A stretch of DNA of 64,000 bases from NCBI RefSeq assembly GCF_008641105.1, contig NZ_VTTI01000006.1:52139-116138 (forward strand), read 5' to 3'. This document shows positions 37,055-46,920 of this stretch, one piece after another (the stretch's first letter is position 1; every line of letters begins with the position of its first letter). Below the pieces are notes generated by a model. That model saw nothing but the letters and a program-made list of their open reading frames with translations. It had not been told where the DNA came from and searched no databases. The translations under genes and the position numbers were made by a program. Source of the stretch: Halopseudomonas salina. GTDB lineage: Bacteria > Pseudomonadota > Gammaproteobacteria > Pseudomonadales > Pseudomonadaceae.

Positions 37055-38606
37055 GCTGGCGCTCCAGCATGGACTGATAAGGACCTTTTAGTCTTTCGAT
37101 ACAGTAGATCCCCGGCTGACTTGCCAGTCGGCGGACTACGCCCCGTTGCTTCAGCGCGTCGCTGTCAGCCAGACTGGTGTCTAGCAGCAGCAGGTTGCGG
37201 CTGTGTTGGACTATGTCGAGTATTGCCAGGCATTCATCCCTGGCTGCCAGATCGGTGTCTGATACCGATCCCAAATCCACGCTGTGACCGATTGCCAGCT
37301 GTACGTGCAGGGTAATGCCCGAATCGGCGATCTCCACCTGCAATTCATGGCCCAGGACACGCAAGAGCTCCCCACAGCACAGCGCGTGGGCCAGTTCGTC
37401 CTGGCGACATTCAGCGGCATGAAATACCAGCAGGCTGGTGCCATCGTGGAGGGTATGCAGGTGGCCATTATACAGTTCGCAGGCCCGCTGAAGCTGCTCC
37501 CGGTAGCGTTCGAGTACCGCCATCAATCTCGGGCGTGGAAGGCGCCTCAGCGCTTCCTGGTTGCCAAGTCTTACCGCCAATATGGCCGACTCACGCTGCG
37601 TGATGGCAGGCGGTGTGGCTTGCTGCGATTCGTTTTCGGCGTTGTGCGCCGGTAAAGACGGCGCTTCAGTCAGGGGCGCTTGCTCAGCTTGGGCCACTGT
37701 AGTGGCAGTCATTTCTTGGTCGTGATCGGCTTGCTCTGGTGTTTCAACTGCCTTTGCTGGCGCCGCCTTTGTTTGGTCGGGAATCAGTGAGCTTTCTGTC
37801 TCCAACGATGGCTCTGCGGTTATCTTGTCGCCTGGCTCCAGCTGAGTCTCTTCGTCATGCGAGATAGGTTTTTCTGCCGGTGGCGCTGTCTCAGGTTCAG
37901 GTTCAGGTTCCGGTGGAAGATCAACAATCCGGCGCTTTCCGAGTGCGCGCGCCAGATCCCCAAGCTCGTCACGGCGTTGAGAGCCCGGGGCTGGGTGTCC
38001 TGAGTCGCCATACCACAGGCCCAGATCGCGCGCAGTCTGGCGCATGCCAATGCCCAGACGCCATGCCGTCAGTCCTGCCAGCAATATCAGAATCAACACG
38101 CCCCAGAACAGGCGCCAGAGCAAGTTGTTGGACGGGCCGACAAAGGGTTCGGCGGCAAGATGCAGCTGTACTTCACCGACCATTGCTTCCTGAAAATGTA
38201 CCGTGGCGTCGAACTGCCCCTGACCGGGCGCTACCTTGCTGCGCCCTGGCTCGCTTCCAGCTTCGGCAATCAGGCGGTTTTCGGCGGTAAAGAGTCGGAC
38301 ATGACTGATCAGGGGATTACGCTTCCACTGTGCCAGCTGAATATTGAGGCTCAATTGATCGTCTGCGGCCAGAGGATCTGCCACCGATGCAGCGATCTGT
38401 CTGGCCAGTTCGGTGCCGATGGCATCGGCATTGCGGGCTGCATCGGCATGCAGCTGAATTTTCGCGACACCCAGAAGCACTATGACCGCCACGAGTGGAA
38501 TAATTGTTAGTAACAGCAGCTTGCCGGTCAGTTTCGTGCTGTGCGAACGCCAGGCGGCGTGGCAGCGTAGAAACAGGTTGTCGGAAGCCGGGGGTATCTG
38601 GTTCAA
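37023..38606 (-). CDS. Smp-like inner membrane protein with degenerate nucleotide-cyclase-like C-terminal domain
   Basis: A 527-residue membrane protein (PA4961-like). A cytoplasmic N-tail is followed by helix 1 (about 26-48), a periplasmic domain of about 115 residues, helix 2 (about 168-188), a short HAMP-like part, and a Pro/Glu-rich linker (PEPEPEPE, about 235). The periplasmic part resembles E. coli Smp/YtjB, whose gene is also divergent from serB. The last about 180 residues resemble class III cyclase domains ([26 protein letters not shown]), but the first metal Asp is absent, so activity is doubtful. The gene overlaps parC by 32 bases tail to tail. Confidence 0.7.
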   Translation of the reverse strand: MNQIPPASDNLFLRCHAAWRSHSTKLTGKLLLLTIIPLVAVIVLLGVAKIQLHADAARNADAIGTELARQIAASVADPLAADDQLSLNIQLAQWKRNPLISHVRLFTAENRLIAEAGSEPGRSKVAPGQGQFDATVHFQEAMVGEVQLHLAAEPFVGPSNNLLWRLFWGVLILILLAGLTAWRLGIGMRQTARDLGLWYGDSGHPAPGSQRRDELGDLARALGKRRIVDLPPEPEPEPETAPPAEKPISHDEETQLEPGDKITAEPSLETESSLIPDQTKAAPAKAVETPEQADHDQEMTATTVAQAEQAPLTEAPSLPAHNAENESQQATPPAITQRESAILAVRLGNQEALRRLPRPRLMAVLERYREQLQRACELYNGHLHTLHDGTSLLVFHAAECRQDELAHALCCGELLRVLGHELQVEIADSGITLHVQLAIGHSVDLGSVSDTDLAARDECLAILDIVQHSRNLLLLDTSLADSDALKQRGVVRRLASQPGIYCIERLKGPYQSMLERQLTHFYHQRPH

Positions 38607-38803
38607 GGTATGGCTCTATTGGTGAGGAAATGAACAAAAGGAGAGACTGTCAGCAAGGAAAGTGCCGGTAGCGGCGTTTGCCTGAAGCCTGACTGTGCAA
38701 AGTATAGCCATTCCCGTCAGGCGGCAAAAGGCTGCATCTGTGAGCTGGTAGGCAATTGAAGGTAGAATGGCCGTATTATCAAGTTGAGACTGGAGCGAGT
38801 ATC

Positions 38804-40015
38804 TTGAAGGAAATCGTGCTGATCAACATCACCGGCCCGGACCGGCCCGGTCTAACCGCCGCTATTACCGGTATTCTGGCCCGTGCCGAAGTGAATATTC
38901 TGGATATCGGGCAGGCGGTTATTCACGACACCCTTTCTTTTGGCATCCTGGTGGAAATGGCTGGCGGTGAAGTCATGGCTGACGTCCTCAAGGATGTGCT
39001 TTTTCGCGGCTACGAGCTGGACCAACAGGTACGCTTTACGCCAGTCAGTGCCGAAGAGTATGGACGCTGGGTGACTGGACAGGGTAAGCCCCGGCATATA
39101 GTCACCTTGCTTGCCCGGCGAGTGACCGCCGATCACATCGCCCGGGTCAGCGAGATCACCGCACGCTACGGATTGAACATCGATCATATTGACCGCCTGT
39201 CCGGTCGTATTCCGGAAGGTTTGCCTGCTGATCAGGGCAAGGGCTGTATCGAGTTCTCGGTACGCGGCGAGCCCGGTGATCCAGCTCGGATGCGCGCCGA
39301 GTTTCTGACAATTGCCCAGGAGCTCAATGTCGATATCGCCTTCCAGCAGGATGGTATCTTCAGACGCAATCGTCGGCTGGTCGTTTTCGATATGGACTCG
39401 ACGCTGATCGATGCGGAGGTTATCGACGAGCTGGCCAAGGCCGCTGGAGTGGGCGATCAGGTATCCGAGATCACCGAGCGTGCCATGCTTGGCGAGTTGG
39501 ATTTCAAGGCCAGTTTCCGTGAACGTATGGCGCTGCTCAAAGGCCTCCCGGAATCCGTACTGGAGGAAGTTGCCGGCTCGTTGCGCATGACTGAGGGCGC
39601 TGAGACCCTGATAAGCCAGTTACGTAGGCTGGGTTACAAGACCGCCATTCTTTCAGGTGGCTTCAGTTATTTTGCCGAAGGACTGCAGAAGCGGTTGGGT
39701 ATCGATTATGTTTACGCCAATGCGTTGCCAATCGAGAACGGCATGGTTACTGGTGAGGTGGTAGAACCCATAGTTGACGGCCAGCGTAAGGCCGATCTGT
39801 TGCGTGAGCTGGCTGAGCGTGAGGGCATCAGCCTGGAACAGACAATCGCGGTGGGTGATGGAGCTAACGATTTGCCGATGCTATCCATTGCCGGACTGGG
39901 AGTGGCCTTCCGCGCCAAGCCGTTGGTCAAGCAGTCAGCCAAGCAGGCTATCTCTACTTTGGGTCTGGATGGCATCCTCTATTTATTGGGGTTCCGCGAT
40001 AGGGAAGGCTTCTGA
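38804..40015 (+). CDS. serB: Phosphoserine phosphatase SerB
   Basis: SerB performs the last step of serine synthesis. The 403-residue protein has an N-terminal ACT-like regulatory region (LKEIVLINITGPDRPGLTAAITG, VNILDIGQAVIHDT) and a C-terminal HAD phosphatase: VFDMDSTLIDAEVIDELA with Asp196 and Asp198, ILSGGFSYFAEGLQ, and VGDGANDLPML. I take the TTG at 38804 preceded by GGAG, since homologues begin with the (M)xEIVLINITG segment; the frame is open back to 38756. A 197-base gap to the divergent Smp-like gene holds the promoters. Confidence 0.93.
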   Translation: MKEIVLINITGPDRPGLTAAITGILARAEVNILDIGQAVIHDTLSFGILVEMAGGEVMADVLKDVLFRGYELDQQVRFTPVSAEEYGRWVTGQGKPRHIVTLLARRVTADHIARVSEITARYGLNIDHIDRLSGRIPEGLPADQGKGCIEFSVRGEPGDPARMRAEFLTIAQELNVDIAFQQDGIFRRNRRLVVFDMDSTLIDAEVIDELAKAAGVGDQVSEITERAMLGELDFKASFRERMALLKGLPESVLEEVAGSLRMTEGAETLISQLRRLGYKTAILSGGFSYFAEGLQKRLGIDYVYANALPIENGMVTGEVVEPIVDGQRKADLLRELAEREGISLEQTIAVGDGANDLPMLSIAGLGVAFRAKPLVKQSAKQAISTLGLDGILYLLGFRDREGF

Positions 40016-40016
40016 G

Positions 40017-40034
40017 CCGCCGATTACTCGGCGG
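40017..40034. terminator. Hairpin at the serB / fimX-like convergence
   Basis: A perfect seven-base stem (40017-40023 with 40028-40034) with a four-base loop starts one base after the serB stop and spans the last codons of the convergent gene. No T run follows, so its role in ending both transcripts is inference. Confidence 0.45.
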
Positions 40035-42093
40035 AGAAATCGTAATTCATGCTGTCGCTCGGCGACTGCAGGTAGTGGCCCTGAATATAGTTGACCCCTG
40101 CTTGCCAGAGGGTCGGCATCATGGTCGCGCTGTCTACGTAAGGGACAATGGTCAACTTGCCCATGCCATGCAGTGTTCCTATCATTTCTTTCAGGGTTTT
40201 GACTGCCTCCGGGTCCGACAGATCGCGGGCGAAGGAGCCATCAATCTTGATGAAGTCGACCTGTAGGTGTTTGAGTGCGGCATAGGGATTGAGTGCGCAG
40301 CCAAAATGGCTCAGCGATACTTTGCAATGCATCGTTTTCAGGGATTCGGTCAGCGCCTTGGCCTGCTTCATGTATGTGTTGGCGTCGGCATCGTTGAACT
40401 GGAATATGATGCAATCGGAGGGCAGCCGATTTTCCTGCAGTAAGCCCGATAACCAATGGGCTAGTTGAGGGTCCTGCAGGCTGGCGCTACTGAGATTGAT
40501 CAGTAGCCGTGTATCAGAACCCTTGCCGCGTTGCCCGGCAAGCAGCCGGATAGCCTGGCAGATCACCCAGCGATCAATCTGGGCTGCGAGCCCGGCGTCA
40601 CTTATGGCTGGCAGAAACTCGCCCGCGGGTACTTCTTCTCCCTGGGAGTTGAGCAGACGCAGGTAGGTCTCATAATGCTCGTGATTGTCGCCACGCAGAC
40701 TAATTACCGGTTGAAAGAGCAGTTTGAAACCGTTGGTCTCGAGCGCATGGGTTACCAGTGCAATCAGGTTCCCGCGGTTGGCCTGGTTGGCCAGTTCTTC
40801 CAGCGGGTTGAAGATCTTGATTGCGTTGCCGCCGGCCTGACTGACCTGTTCGGCCAGGCGGTGGGCGCGGTCGATGGCCTCCTCGGGCTTGGGGCTGGTT
40901 TCATTGATAGAAGAAACCCCCATGCTGACTGTTATCTGTAATGTTCTCCCGCTCGCCTCGAACAGGTTTGCTTCGATCTTGCCGCGCAAGTTATCCAGAG
41001 CCTTGAGAATCGCTTCGGGTTCCTTGCCGTTGAGCAGAATACTGAAGGCGTCGTCGCTGAAGCGCGAAATCAGCGTCGACTCGGGGAACGCCTTGCGCAG
41101 TATCTGGGCCAGGTCAGCCAGCAGCAGGTCGGCACTGCCGATCCCGATGTCGGTCTGCACCGCGTTGAAGCTGTCCACGCTCATGTAAATCAGCGAGCTG
41201 GCCATGCCACCCTGGACCACCTGCTCACTGACCTTCTCCAGCTCTTCCTGGAAGTAGGCACGGTTGAACAGACCTGTGACCAGATCCTGGCTGGCCAGGG
41301 TCTTGAGCTTCTGCTCGAAATCGGCACTCGCCGTTTCGACACGTATGACTACCTGCGTACAGGGCTCGCCATCATAACTGGCGGGGGAAAAACTCAGGGT
41401 GACCGGGAACTGCTTGCCGTCCACGTCCACACCGCAGCAGCGCATTTCATTCTGGCCACCCTTGTCGTTGTGATGACGCAGGAAAACCTTGAAATCAGCC
41501 TGGTCTTTGGACGCTATGAGTCCGACCATGGGTTCGGCCGCCAGATCATCGGCATCGTCATAGCCGAACAGTCGAATATAGGCCCGGTTGGCATAAATGT
41601 GCATGCCATCGTGTACATAGGCAATGGCGTCAACGGAGCTGTCGAGCAATAGTTGGCAGCGTTTTTCGGTCTCTCGCAGTGATTGCTCGGCAATACGTTG
41701 CTGGCGGCGTGCAGAGAGACTGGCCAGTTCACGTTTGACCACCAGGGCAAGCAGTGCGTCGGAGGTGTCTGCTACTGCATCATGCATGCCTTGGCCAAGG
41801 GCTTCTGTCCGAATGCTCTCGGTCATGTCGCTGGTGATGAGCACGAAGGGTATATCGCGGGACTGGCGGATGATCATGGCCTGGGCATCAGTGGCGGCCA
41901 TAAAGCTGGTTTCAGCAGCCGCCAGGCACAGATCCCAATTCTGCTGGAGTGATTCCTGCAGGTCTTCAATCGAGGTGATACGGTGGGCACGGGTGGCGTG
42001 ACCTGCGTTTCGCAGGATGCTAACCAGGCGCTCGGCATTGTTTTGCGAGTCGTCCAGAATCAATAATCTGATGGCGTGAGTATCGGTGCCCAT
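40024..42093 (-). CDS. fimX: FimX-type c-di-GMP receptor (REC-like, PAS, degenerate GGDEF, degenerate EAL)
   Basis: A 689-residue multidomain protein in the position of P. aeruginosa fimX (PA4959). Order: a receiver-like domain (IRLLILDDSQNNAERL, about 8-125), PAS (LLDSSVDAIAYVHDGMHIYANRAYIRLFG, about 150-265), GGDEF-like (about 275-435) with SDDAF where active enzymes have GGDEF, and an EAL-like domain (about 445-689) with ETY in place of EAL (YETYLRLL). P. aeruginosa FimX is likewise degenerate at both sites and binds c-di-GMP to promote type IV pilus assembly and twitching. The same role is expected here. Confidence 0.88.
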   Translation of the reverse strand: MGTDTHAIRLLILDDSQNNAERLVSILRNAGHATRAHRITSIEDLQESLQQNWDLCLAAAETSFMAATDAQAMIIRQSRDIPFVLITSDMTESIRTEALGQGMHDAVADTSDALLALVVKRELASLSARRQQRIAEQSLRETEKRCQLLLDSSVDAIAYVHDGMHIYANRAYIRLFGYDDADDLAAEPMVGLIASKDQADFKVFLRHHNDKGGQNEMRCCGVDVDGKQFPVTLSFSPASYDGEPCTQVVIRVETASADFEQKLKTLASQDLVTGLFNRAYFQEELEKVSEQVVQGGMASSLIYMSVDSFNAVQTDIGIGSADLLLADLAQILRKAFPESTLISRFSDDAFSILLNGKEPEAILKALDNLRGKIEANLFEASGRTLQITVSMGVSSINETSPKPEEAIDRAHRLAEQVSQAGGNAIKIFNPLEELANQANRGNLIALVTHALETNGFKLLFQPVISLRGDNHEHYETYLRLLNSQGEEVPAGEFLPAISDAGLAAQIDRWVICQAIRLLAGQRGKGSDTRLLINLSSASLQDPQLAHWLSGLLQENRLPSDCIIFQFNDADANTYMKQAKALTESLKTMHCKVSLSHFGCALNPYAALKHLQVDFIKIDGSFARDLSDPEAVKTLKEMIGTLHGMGKLTIVPYVDSATMMPTLWQAGVNYIQGHYLQSPSDSMNYDFSAE

Positions 42094-42146
42094 GGTCTTC
42101 CAGACTGAGTCGGGCCGACGCGGCCCGGTGTTTTCAAGACCTGAAT

Positions 42147-43934
42147 TTACAGAGACTTCCAGAGGGAGTCAAAGTCATCATCGGTACTGACCGTGAGTGC
42201 GGAGCCAGCAGGCTGGGGCTTGTTCTTTGGATCGCCAGGTTCTTCGATCAGGCGATATTCGAATTGGCTGAAGCTGCCGCTTGCGGCTACACGGTCGGTC
42301 AGGTGCCCACGGATTTCGCGATTACCTTGCAGGATCATTACCTTGCTATTGACGCTGAATGGCACTCTGGGAGTAATAATGGTCGCAGGTCGGTCTATAG
42401 CGGTCACTTCGGGCAGAATCAGGGCGCGCAGGTACTGGCTCGGCTGCTCGGTCTTGCGGATCAGCTTGGCGGCGCACGGGGTGCAGTGTGGCGCAATCAA
42501 TTCGACGCCCATCTGCGTGCCGCCGCCTCTTACCTGACGAATCCAGCGCACGACGGCCAGGCTCCAGTCCTGGTCGCTTTCTTCCTGGACGCCCAGCAAC
42601 TCACCAGCTTGCAGTTGCTTTGGCACTTCCTTGGGCCACGTCAGGCAAAAGCCGCCGGGACTATGGTTGACGATGGGCAATGCATGGATCGGGTAATGCT
42701 CCTCGCCCTCGTCGGCGCTGTTATCACCGAGTTCGTTGTAATTGATTTGTTCGACGTTACTGGGTTCCCAGTCCACTGACTGGCCACCGCCGTCGAAGGC
42801 GCTGCTCCAGCCTTCCTGGCGGGCGCGCTGGGCAGAATCGGAGAAGGGGTTGATGTCGCGCTCATCAGCGCTGATAAAGTTGGCAAATGTGTTCTGGGCG
42901 ATGCGAAAGTGCGTTGCGCTCATCCCGATGCTGATTTTCAGGGTGCCTCGGCCAGGTACGCGGTTGAAGGTACGCTCAGCCAGATCTCCCCACGATTGAC
43001 TCAGGTGTTGCAGCATCTCGACGCCCAGGCCGTCCGGAACGCGCAAGCCAGTCTTGCTTTCGCCATTGAGCATGTATTCCTTGATAGCCCCGACAAGCTT
43101 GTCGGTGCTCAGCCCAAGGCTTTCGGACAAGTCTTCGTCACGAATCAGGGAACGATATCGGGGCGGACAATCCATCGTTGGATTGATGATGAAGAGCGTT
43201 TTCGGGTCGTCTGGGGGGAGCAGCGAGGCAAGCTTAGACCAGTCTTCGAGAACGGCAAAAAGTTTGCCCATCGCGCTCTGGCGCATCTGATTGGGCCTGG
43301 CAGAACCCATCAAAAGTGCGATCAGATAACACTGTTCAACACTCAGCGGCTTGCCTTCCAGGCTTTCGTTGTCCTGGATTGGTTGCAGGTGCAGGTTGCG
43401 CTTGCGGGCGAGTTGATAAAGTTGGTGCAGCTCGACCCAGACACCATCAGCCACCGGGCAGTAGAGCTGAAATGCTCTGAGCAGGGGTCCGCAAAGTCCG
43501 CGCATGGCCCGTTGTATTGCCAAGCCGATGATGGGCCCATGATCACGTGAGCGAACCTGCCGTTCCTGGGCGACGACAATCTTGTAACCGTTGGCAAGAT
43601 GGTTTTGCAGCGACTGGGAAAGATTAGCCACCTTGCGAGGCTTGTCCTCGAGCACGATGGACTGGCCCAGATAGTATCGGGACAGGGCGCTGCATACATA
43701 ATGTACCTGGGGGCGAATCTGTTCGAGTATCGCCAGGCGTTTTTCCGGCGAAATCTCGAGCTGATTGATCTCTATCAGTCCCTGGTAGAGTTGCCGGGCC
43801 GTCTCACCGATGTTGGCTTTCGGCAGATTGGCAATCCAGTGCACAATGCCCTTCTCGCTACTCTCGGCAAAGCTCAATGATTTGAGGCTCTGCTGAGGTA
43901 TGCGCAAATTCAGCTTTTGGGCGTTGCTATCCAT
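42147..43934 (-). CDS. PilZ-domain protein, PA4958-like
   Basis: A 595-residue protein with a long helical N-terminal part (about 1-430, for example GETARQLYQGLIEINQLEISPEKRLAILE-type helices) and a C-terminal PilZ-like region (PGGFCLTWPKEVPKQLQAGELLGV, VRWIRQVRGGGTQMGVELIAP) followed by an RVPFSVNSKVMI segment. It lies 53 bases upstream of the fimX-like gene on the same strand, as in P. aeruginosa, so the two form a c-di-GMP-related pair. ATG 43934 (MDSNAQKLNLRIP) is chosen; the open frame to 44315 runs into the epmB gene and reads as non-protein. Exact role unknown. Confidence 0.78.
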   Translation of the reverse strand: MDSNAQKLNLRIPQQSLKSLSFAESSEKGIVHWIANLPKANIGETARQLYQGLIEINQLEISPEKRLAILEQIRPQVHYVCSALSRYYLGQSIVLEDKPRKVANLSQSLQNHLANGYKIVVAQERQVRSRDHGPIIGLAIQRAMRGLCGPLLRAFQLYCPVADGVWVELHQLYQLARKRNLHLQPIQDNESLEGKPLSVEQCYLIALLMGSARPNQMRQSAMGKLFAVLEDWSKLASLLPPDDPKTLFIINPTMDCPPRYRSLIRDEDLSESLGLSTDKLVGAIKEYMLNGESKTGLRVPDGLGVEMLQHLSQSWGDLAERTFNRVPGRGTLKISIGMSATHFRIAQNTFANFISADERDINPFSDSAQRARQEGWSSAFDGGGQSVDWEPSNVEQINYNELGDNSADEGEEHYPIHALPIVNHSPGGFCLTWPKEVPKQLQAGELLGVQEESDQDWSLAVVRWIRQVRGGGTQMGVELIAPHCTPCAAKLIRKTEQPSQYLRALILPEVTAIDRPATIITPRVPFSVNSKVMILQGNREIRGHLTDRVAASGSFSQFEYRLIEEPGDPKNKPQPAGSALTVSTDDDFDSLWKSL

Positions 43935-44118
43935 AACGGTCTTGTCCCTATCAAACGTTCCAGTCTGAGTTCCGCTTTTTTTGGAGCGGGTTCCGAATAT
44001 GCGAAAAGAAGGCAGCATCGTCAATACTCTAGCAGCAAACGCTGATTTGCGCGAAGCTCTGCTCGTCCTGTGCCATGACATGACGCTTGTCCTGGCGGCC
44101 ATCTGAACCCGAGAGGCC

Positions 44119-45144
44119 TCACTCCAATACCAGGTCCACGTGAATTGGCACCTTGGCCGCTTCTCCGGCGACCTCGCGCACAAGTCGGGGCACCAGGAAC
44201 CCCGGGAGTCGAGTAAGCATCCTGCCAACAAGCTGTCGGGCGTCGGCGTCATCCACGTGAAAGTGGTGCGCACCTCTGACCCGATCAAGTACATGGAGAT
44301 AATAGGGTATAACACCCTGATCGCCCAGTGCTTCGCTCAGATCGATCAATTGTTCGAGCTGGTGATTAACGCCACGCAGCAGCACTGTCTGATTCAGCAG
44401 GGTCATTCCGGACCTGCGCATCTGCTGAATCGCCCTGGCCAGATCCTGGTCGATTTCGTTTGCATGGTTGCAGTGCAGAACCATGGTGACAGGTAAGCGT
44501 GTACCGCACAGGGCTTCAATCAATGTGTCAGTTACCCTTTGGGGGATGACTACCGGGAGCCGGGAATGCACTCGCAAGCGTCGCACATGGGGTATGGCAG
44601 CAATTTCCCGCGTCAGCCAGGCTAGCCGGCGGTCATTGACTGCCAGCGGGTCCCCACCGCTGAAGATGACTTCGCTTATGCTGGCATCTTGACGAATGTA
44701 GTCGATGGCGTCCTGCCACTGGGTCGTGCCGGGATTGTTCTGCTCGTAGGGAAAATGTCGACGAAAGCAGTAGCGACAGTTGACTGCGCAGCCGCCGCTG
44801 ACAATCAGCAGAAGCCGGCCATGATATTTGTGTATGACGCCGGGCAGGGCGTTGGCATGCTGTTCGCCCAGTGGGTCGAGTACATAGCCTGGGTGATCCT
44901 CAAGCTCTTCGCCCACCGGGAGTACCTGTCTGAGCAAGGGGTCGTTCGGGTCTCCAGGCTTCATCCGGTTCAGGTAGGGTTCTGGCACGCGCAGGGCAAA
45001 CTCGCGGCTTGCCGCGTTGGCAAGTGGTGCCAGGGTTTGAGCCAGATTGAGTCTGCGCAGCAGCTCAGCGGGATCAGTGATGCTCGAAGCGAGCAGATTT
45101 TGCCAGCTTGCGGGCTCAACAGGCGTCGAAGATACATGTATCAT
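44119..45144 (-). CDS. epmB: EF-P beta-lysylation protein EpmB (lysine 2,3-aminomutase family)
   Basis: EpmB is a radical SAM, PLP-dependent aminomutase that converts (S)-alpha-lysine to (R)-beta-lysine for EF-P modification. The 341-residue protein has the radical SAM motif C119-x3-C123-x2-C126 ([15 protein letters not shown]), [27 protein letters not shown] and the lysine aminomutase-type PLP region towards the end ([17 protein letters not shown]). It is divergent from efp across 136 bases, and epmA follows efp, so the substrate, the aminomutase and the ligase are all encoded together. Confidence 0.93.
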   Translation of the reverse strand: MIHVSSTPVEPASWQNLLASSITDPAELLRRLNLAQTLAPLANAASREFALRVPEPYLNRMKPGDPNDPLLRQVLPVGEELEDHPGYVLDPLGEQHANALPGVIHKYHGRLLLIVSGGCAVNCRYCFRRHFPYEQNNPGTTQWQDAIDYIRQDASISEVIFSGGDPLAVNDRRLAWLTREIAAIPHVRRLRVHSRLPVVIPQRVTDTLIEALCGTRLPVTMVLHCNHANEIDQDLARAIQQMRRSGMTLLNQTVLLRGVNHQLEQLIDLSEALGDQGVIPYYLHVLDRVRGAHHFHVDDADARQLVGRMLTRLPGFLVPRLVREVAGEAAKVPIHVDLVLE

Positions 45145-45280
45145 TGCGGCTTTCCGCGCATGGGTGGCAGGGCATTCGTCTGACGATGGTTCGATACGTC
45201 GGTCGCAGTCCGGGTTTGCTGGCTGGAGCTTTGCTCTGCGCGTTACCGGATATTCCGTTCAAACTGTCAGTGGGAAATGT

Positions 45281-45847
45281 ATGGCCAATTATTCTACCAA
45301 CGAATTCAAGCCGGGTCTCAAGGTGATGCTCGATGGCGATCCCTGTGCGATTCTCGAGAACGAGTATGTCAAGCCGGGCAAGGGTCAGGCGTTCAATCGG
45401 GTCAAGGTGCGCAACCTGAAGACCGGTCGAGTGAACGAGCGTACCTTCAAGTCGGGCGACAGCCTGGAAGGTGCCGATGTCATGGACCGCGAGATGGAGT
45501 ATCTCTATGCCGACGGTGAATTCTGGCATTTCATGGCTACCGACGGCTCCTTCGAGCAGGTTGCCGCGGATGAGAAGGCCATCAGTGAAGCCAGCAACTG
45601 GCTCAAGGAACAGGTTATCTACCAGGTAACCCTGTTCAATGGTGCGCCGATTGCCGTTACCCCTCCCAACTTCGTAGAGCTTGAAGTGGTCGAGACAGAC
45701 CCTGGCGTGCGCGGTGATACCTCTGGCGGTGGTACCAAGCCTGCCAAGCTGATGACTGGCGCTGTGGTCAAGGTGCCGCTGTTCATCAACGTTGGCGACG
45801 TACTCAAGGTCGACACGCGCAGCGGCGATTACGTCGGACGCGCCTGA
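45281..45847 (+). CDS. efp: Translation elongation factor P (lysine-type)
   Basis: EF-P rescues ribosomes stalled at polyproline. The 188-residue protein has the three usual domains: [21 protein letters not shown] at the start, the modification loop [13 protein letters not shown] with Lys34 at the tip, and the C-terminal [22 protein letters not shown] and [18 protein letters not shown]. The loop has Lys where the EarP-rhamnosylated EF-P of P. aeruginosa has Arg32, so it fits the EpmA/EpmB pathway encoded on both sides. The frame is open far upstream, but ATG 45281 gives the family's exact N-terminus. A terminator follows. Confidence 0.96.
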   Translation: MANYSTNEFKPGLKVMLDGDPCAILENEYVKPGKGQAFNRVKVRNLKTGRVNERTFKSGDSLEGADVMDREMEYLYADGEFWHFMATDGSFEQVAADEKAISEASNWLKEQVIYQVTLFNGAPIAVTPPNFVELEVVETDPGVRGDTSGGGTKPAKLMTGAVVKVPLFINVGDVLKVDTRSGDYVGRA

Positions 45848-45859
45848 TTTGCGGATGCC

Positions 45860-45918
45860 TGAGGCGCCTGTTGAGCGCCTCATATGTAATAGAAAAACCG
45901 GAGCATTGCTCCGGTTTT
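45860..45918 (+). terminator. Double hairpin and intrinsic terminator after efp
   Basis: An eight-base stem at 45860-45867/45875-45882 is followed by a stronger eleven-base stem (45894-45904 with 45908-45918, three-base loop) that ends in TTTT on the plus strand and starts with AAAA. This is a good intrinsic terminator for efp and separates it from epmA, which starts 26 bases later. Confidence 0.85.
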
Positions 45919-45943
45919 CTCATTCCAGTGCAGAGGAAAACAT

Positions 45944-46903
45944 ATGCAGCAGTGGCAACCCTCCGCTTCAATAGAGGCGCTGCGCGGCCGAGCGGCGGTG
46001 ATTGATCGTATACGGCAGTTTTTCGCTGCCCGGGATGTGCTGGAGGTAGATACACCTGCCCTCTCGGTCGCTGCGGTGAGTGATCCCCAGCTATTCCCAT
46101 TCGCAACTGCCTTTGTTCCCGACGGCGGGGGTGAGCCTGTCTGGCGTTATCTGCATACGTCTCCCGAATACCCCATGAAGCGCCTACTTGCTGCTGGCAG
46201 CGGGCCCATTTGGCAGCTATGCAAGGTGTTTCGCAATGGTGAAAGCGGAGGCCGCCATAATCCGGAATTCAGTATGCTGGAGTGGTATCGGCCAGGCTTT
46301 GATCATCATCGCCTGATGGATGAGGTTGACGAGTTGGTGGGTGGCATCCTGGCGTGCGTTCCGGCCAGACGCGTTGGCTATGCAGCGCTTTTTGCCGAGG
46401 TGCTTGAGCTGGACATCCACTGCTGCTCTGAAGAGGAGCTTGCCAGGCAAGGGCGTGAGCGGTGTGGGTTTGTTGGGGAGTTGAGCCGCGATGGTTGGCT
46501 TGAGCTGCTGTTTTCCCATTGTATCGAGCCCAGCCTGATAGAGCCGACCCTGGTGTATGCGTTTCCAGCTTCGCAGGCTGCGCTGGCCATGATTGTCGAG
46601 CATGATGATGCGGTGCCCAGTGCGGCACGCTTCGAATTGTTTGTGCAAGGAATGGAGCTGGCCAATGGATATCTGGAGCTGACCGATCCTGACGAGCAAA
46701 GTCGGCGTTTCAGCGCAGACATTCAGCAGCGTAAAGAGGCGGGCAAGGCAGTTCTACCGGTGGATGAGCTGCTAGTACAGGCGCTGCGTGCCGGTATGCC
46801 GTCCTGTGCCGGGGTCGCGTTGGGAGTGGATCGATTAGTGATGCTGGCGCTGGGGGCCGAGCGCATTGATCAGGTGATCGCGTTCGGCTTTGACCGCGCC
46901 TGA
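45944..46903 (+). CDS. epmA: EF-P--lysine ligase EpmA
   Basis: EpmA, a class II lysyl-tRNA synthetase paralogue without the anticodon-binding domain, activates beta-lysine with ATP and attaches it to Lys34 of EF-P. The 319-residue length is right for EpmA. Class II motifs are visible: VLEVDTPALSVAAV, motif 2 LCKVFRNGESGGRHNPEFSMLEWYR, and motif 3 GVALGVDRLVMLALGA. ATG 45944 follows a good GAGGA site. It starts after the efp terminator, so it needs its own promoter or read-through. The convergent psd gene ends 17 bases after it. Confidence 0.95.
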   Translation: MQQWQPSASIEALRGRAAVIDRIRQFFAARDVLEVDTPALSVAAVSDPQLFPFATAFVPDGGGEPVWRYLHTSPEYPMKRLLAAGSGPIWQLCKVFRNGESGGRHNPEFSMLEWYRPGFDHHRLMDEVDELVGGILACVPARRVGYAALFAEVLELDIHCCSEEELARQGRERCGFVGELSRDGWLELLFSHCIEPSLIEPTLVYAFPASQAALAMIVEHDDAVPSAARFELFVQGMELANGYLELTDPDEQSRRFSADIQQRKEAGKAVLPVDELLVQALRAGMPSCAGVALGVDRLVMLALGAERIDQVIAFGFDRA

Positions 46904-46920
46904 CCAGATGCGGTCGATAA

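Noticed and set aside
42147..44315. Long version of the PilZ-domain protein starting at 44315
   Set aside because: The first 127 residues would be read antisense-free but across the epmB end and intergenic DNA, look non-protein-like (many Ser, Arg, Trp), and a normal ATG with a homologous-looking N-terminus exists at 43934.
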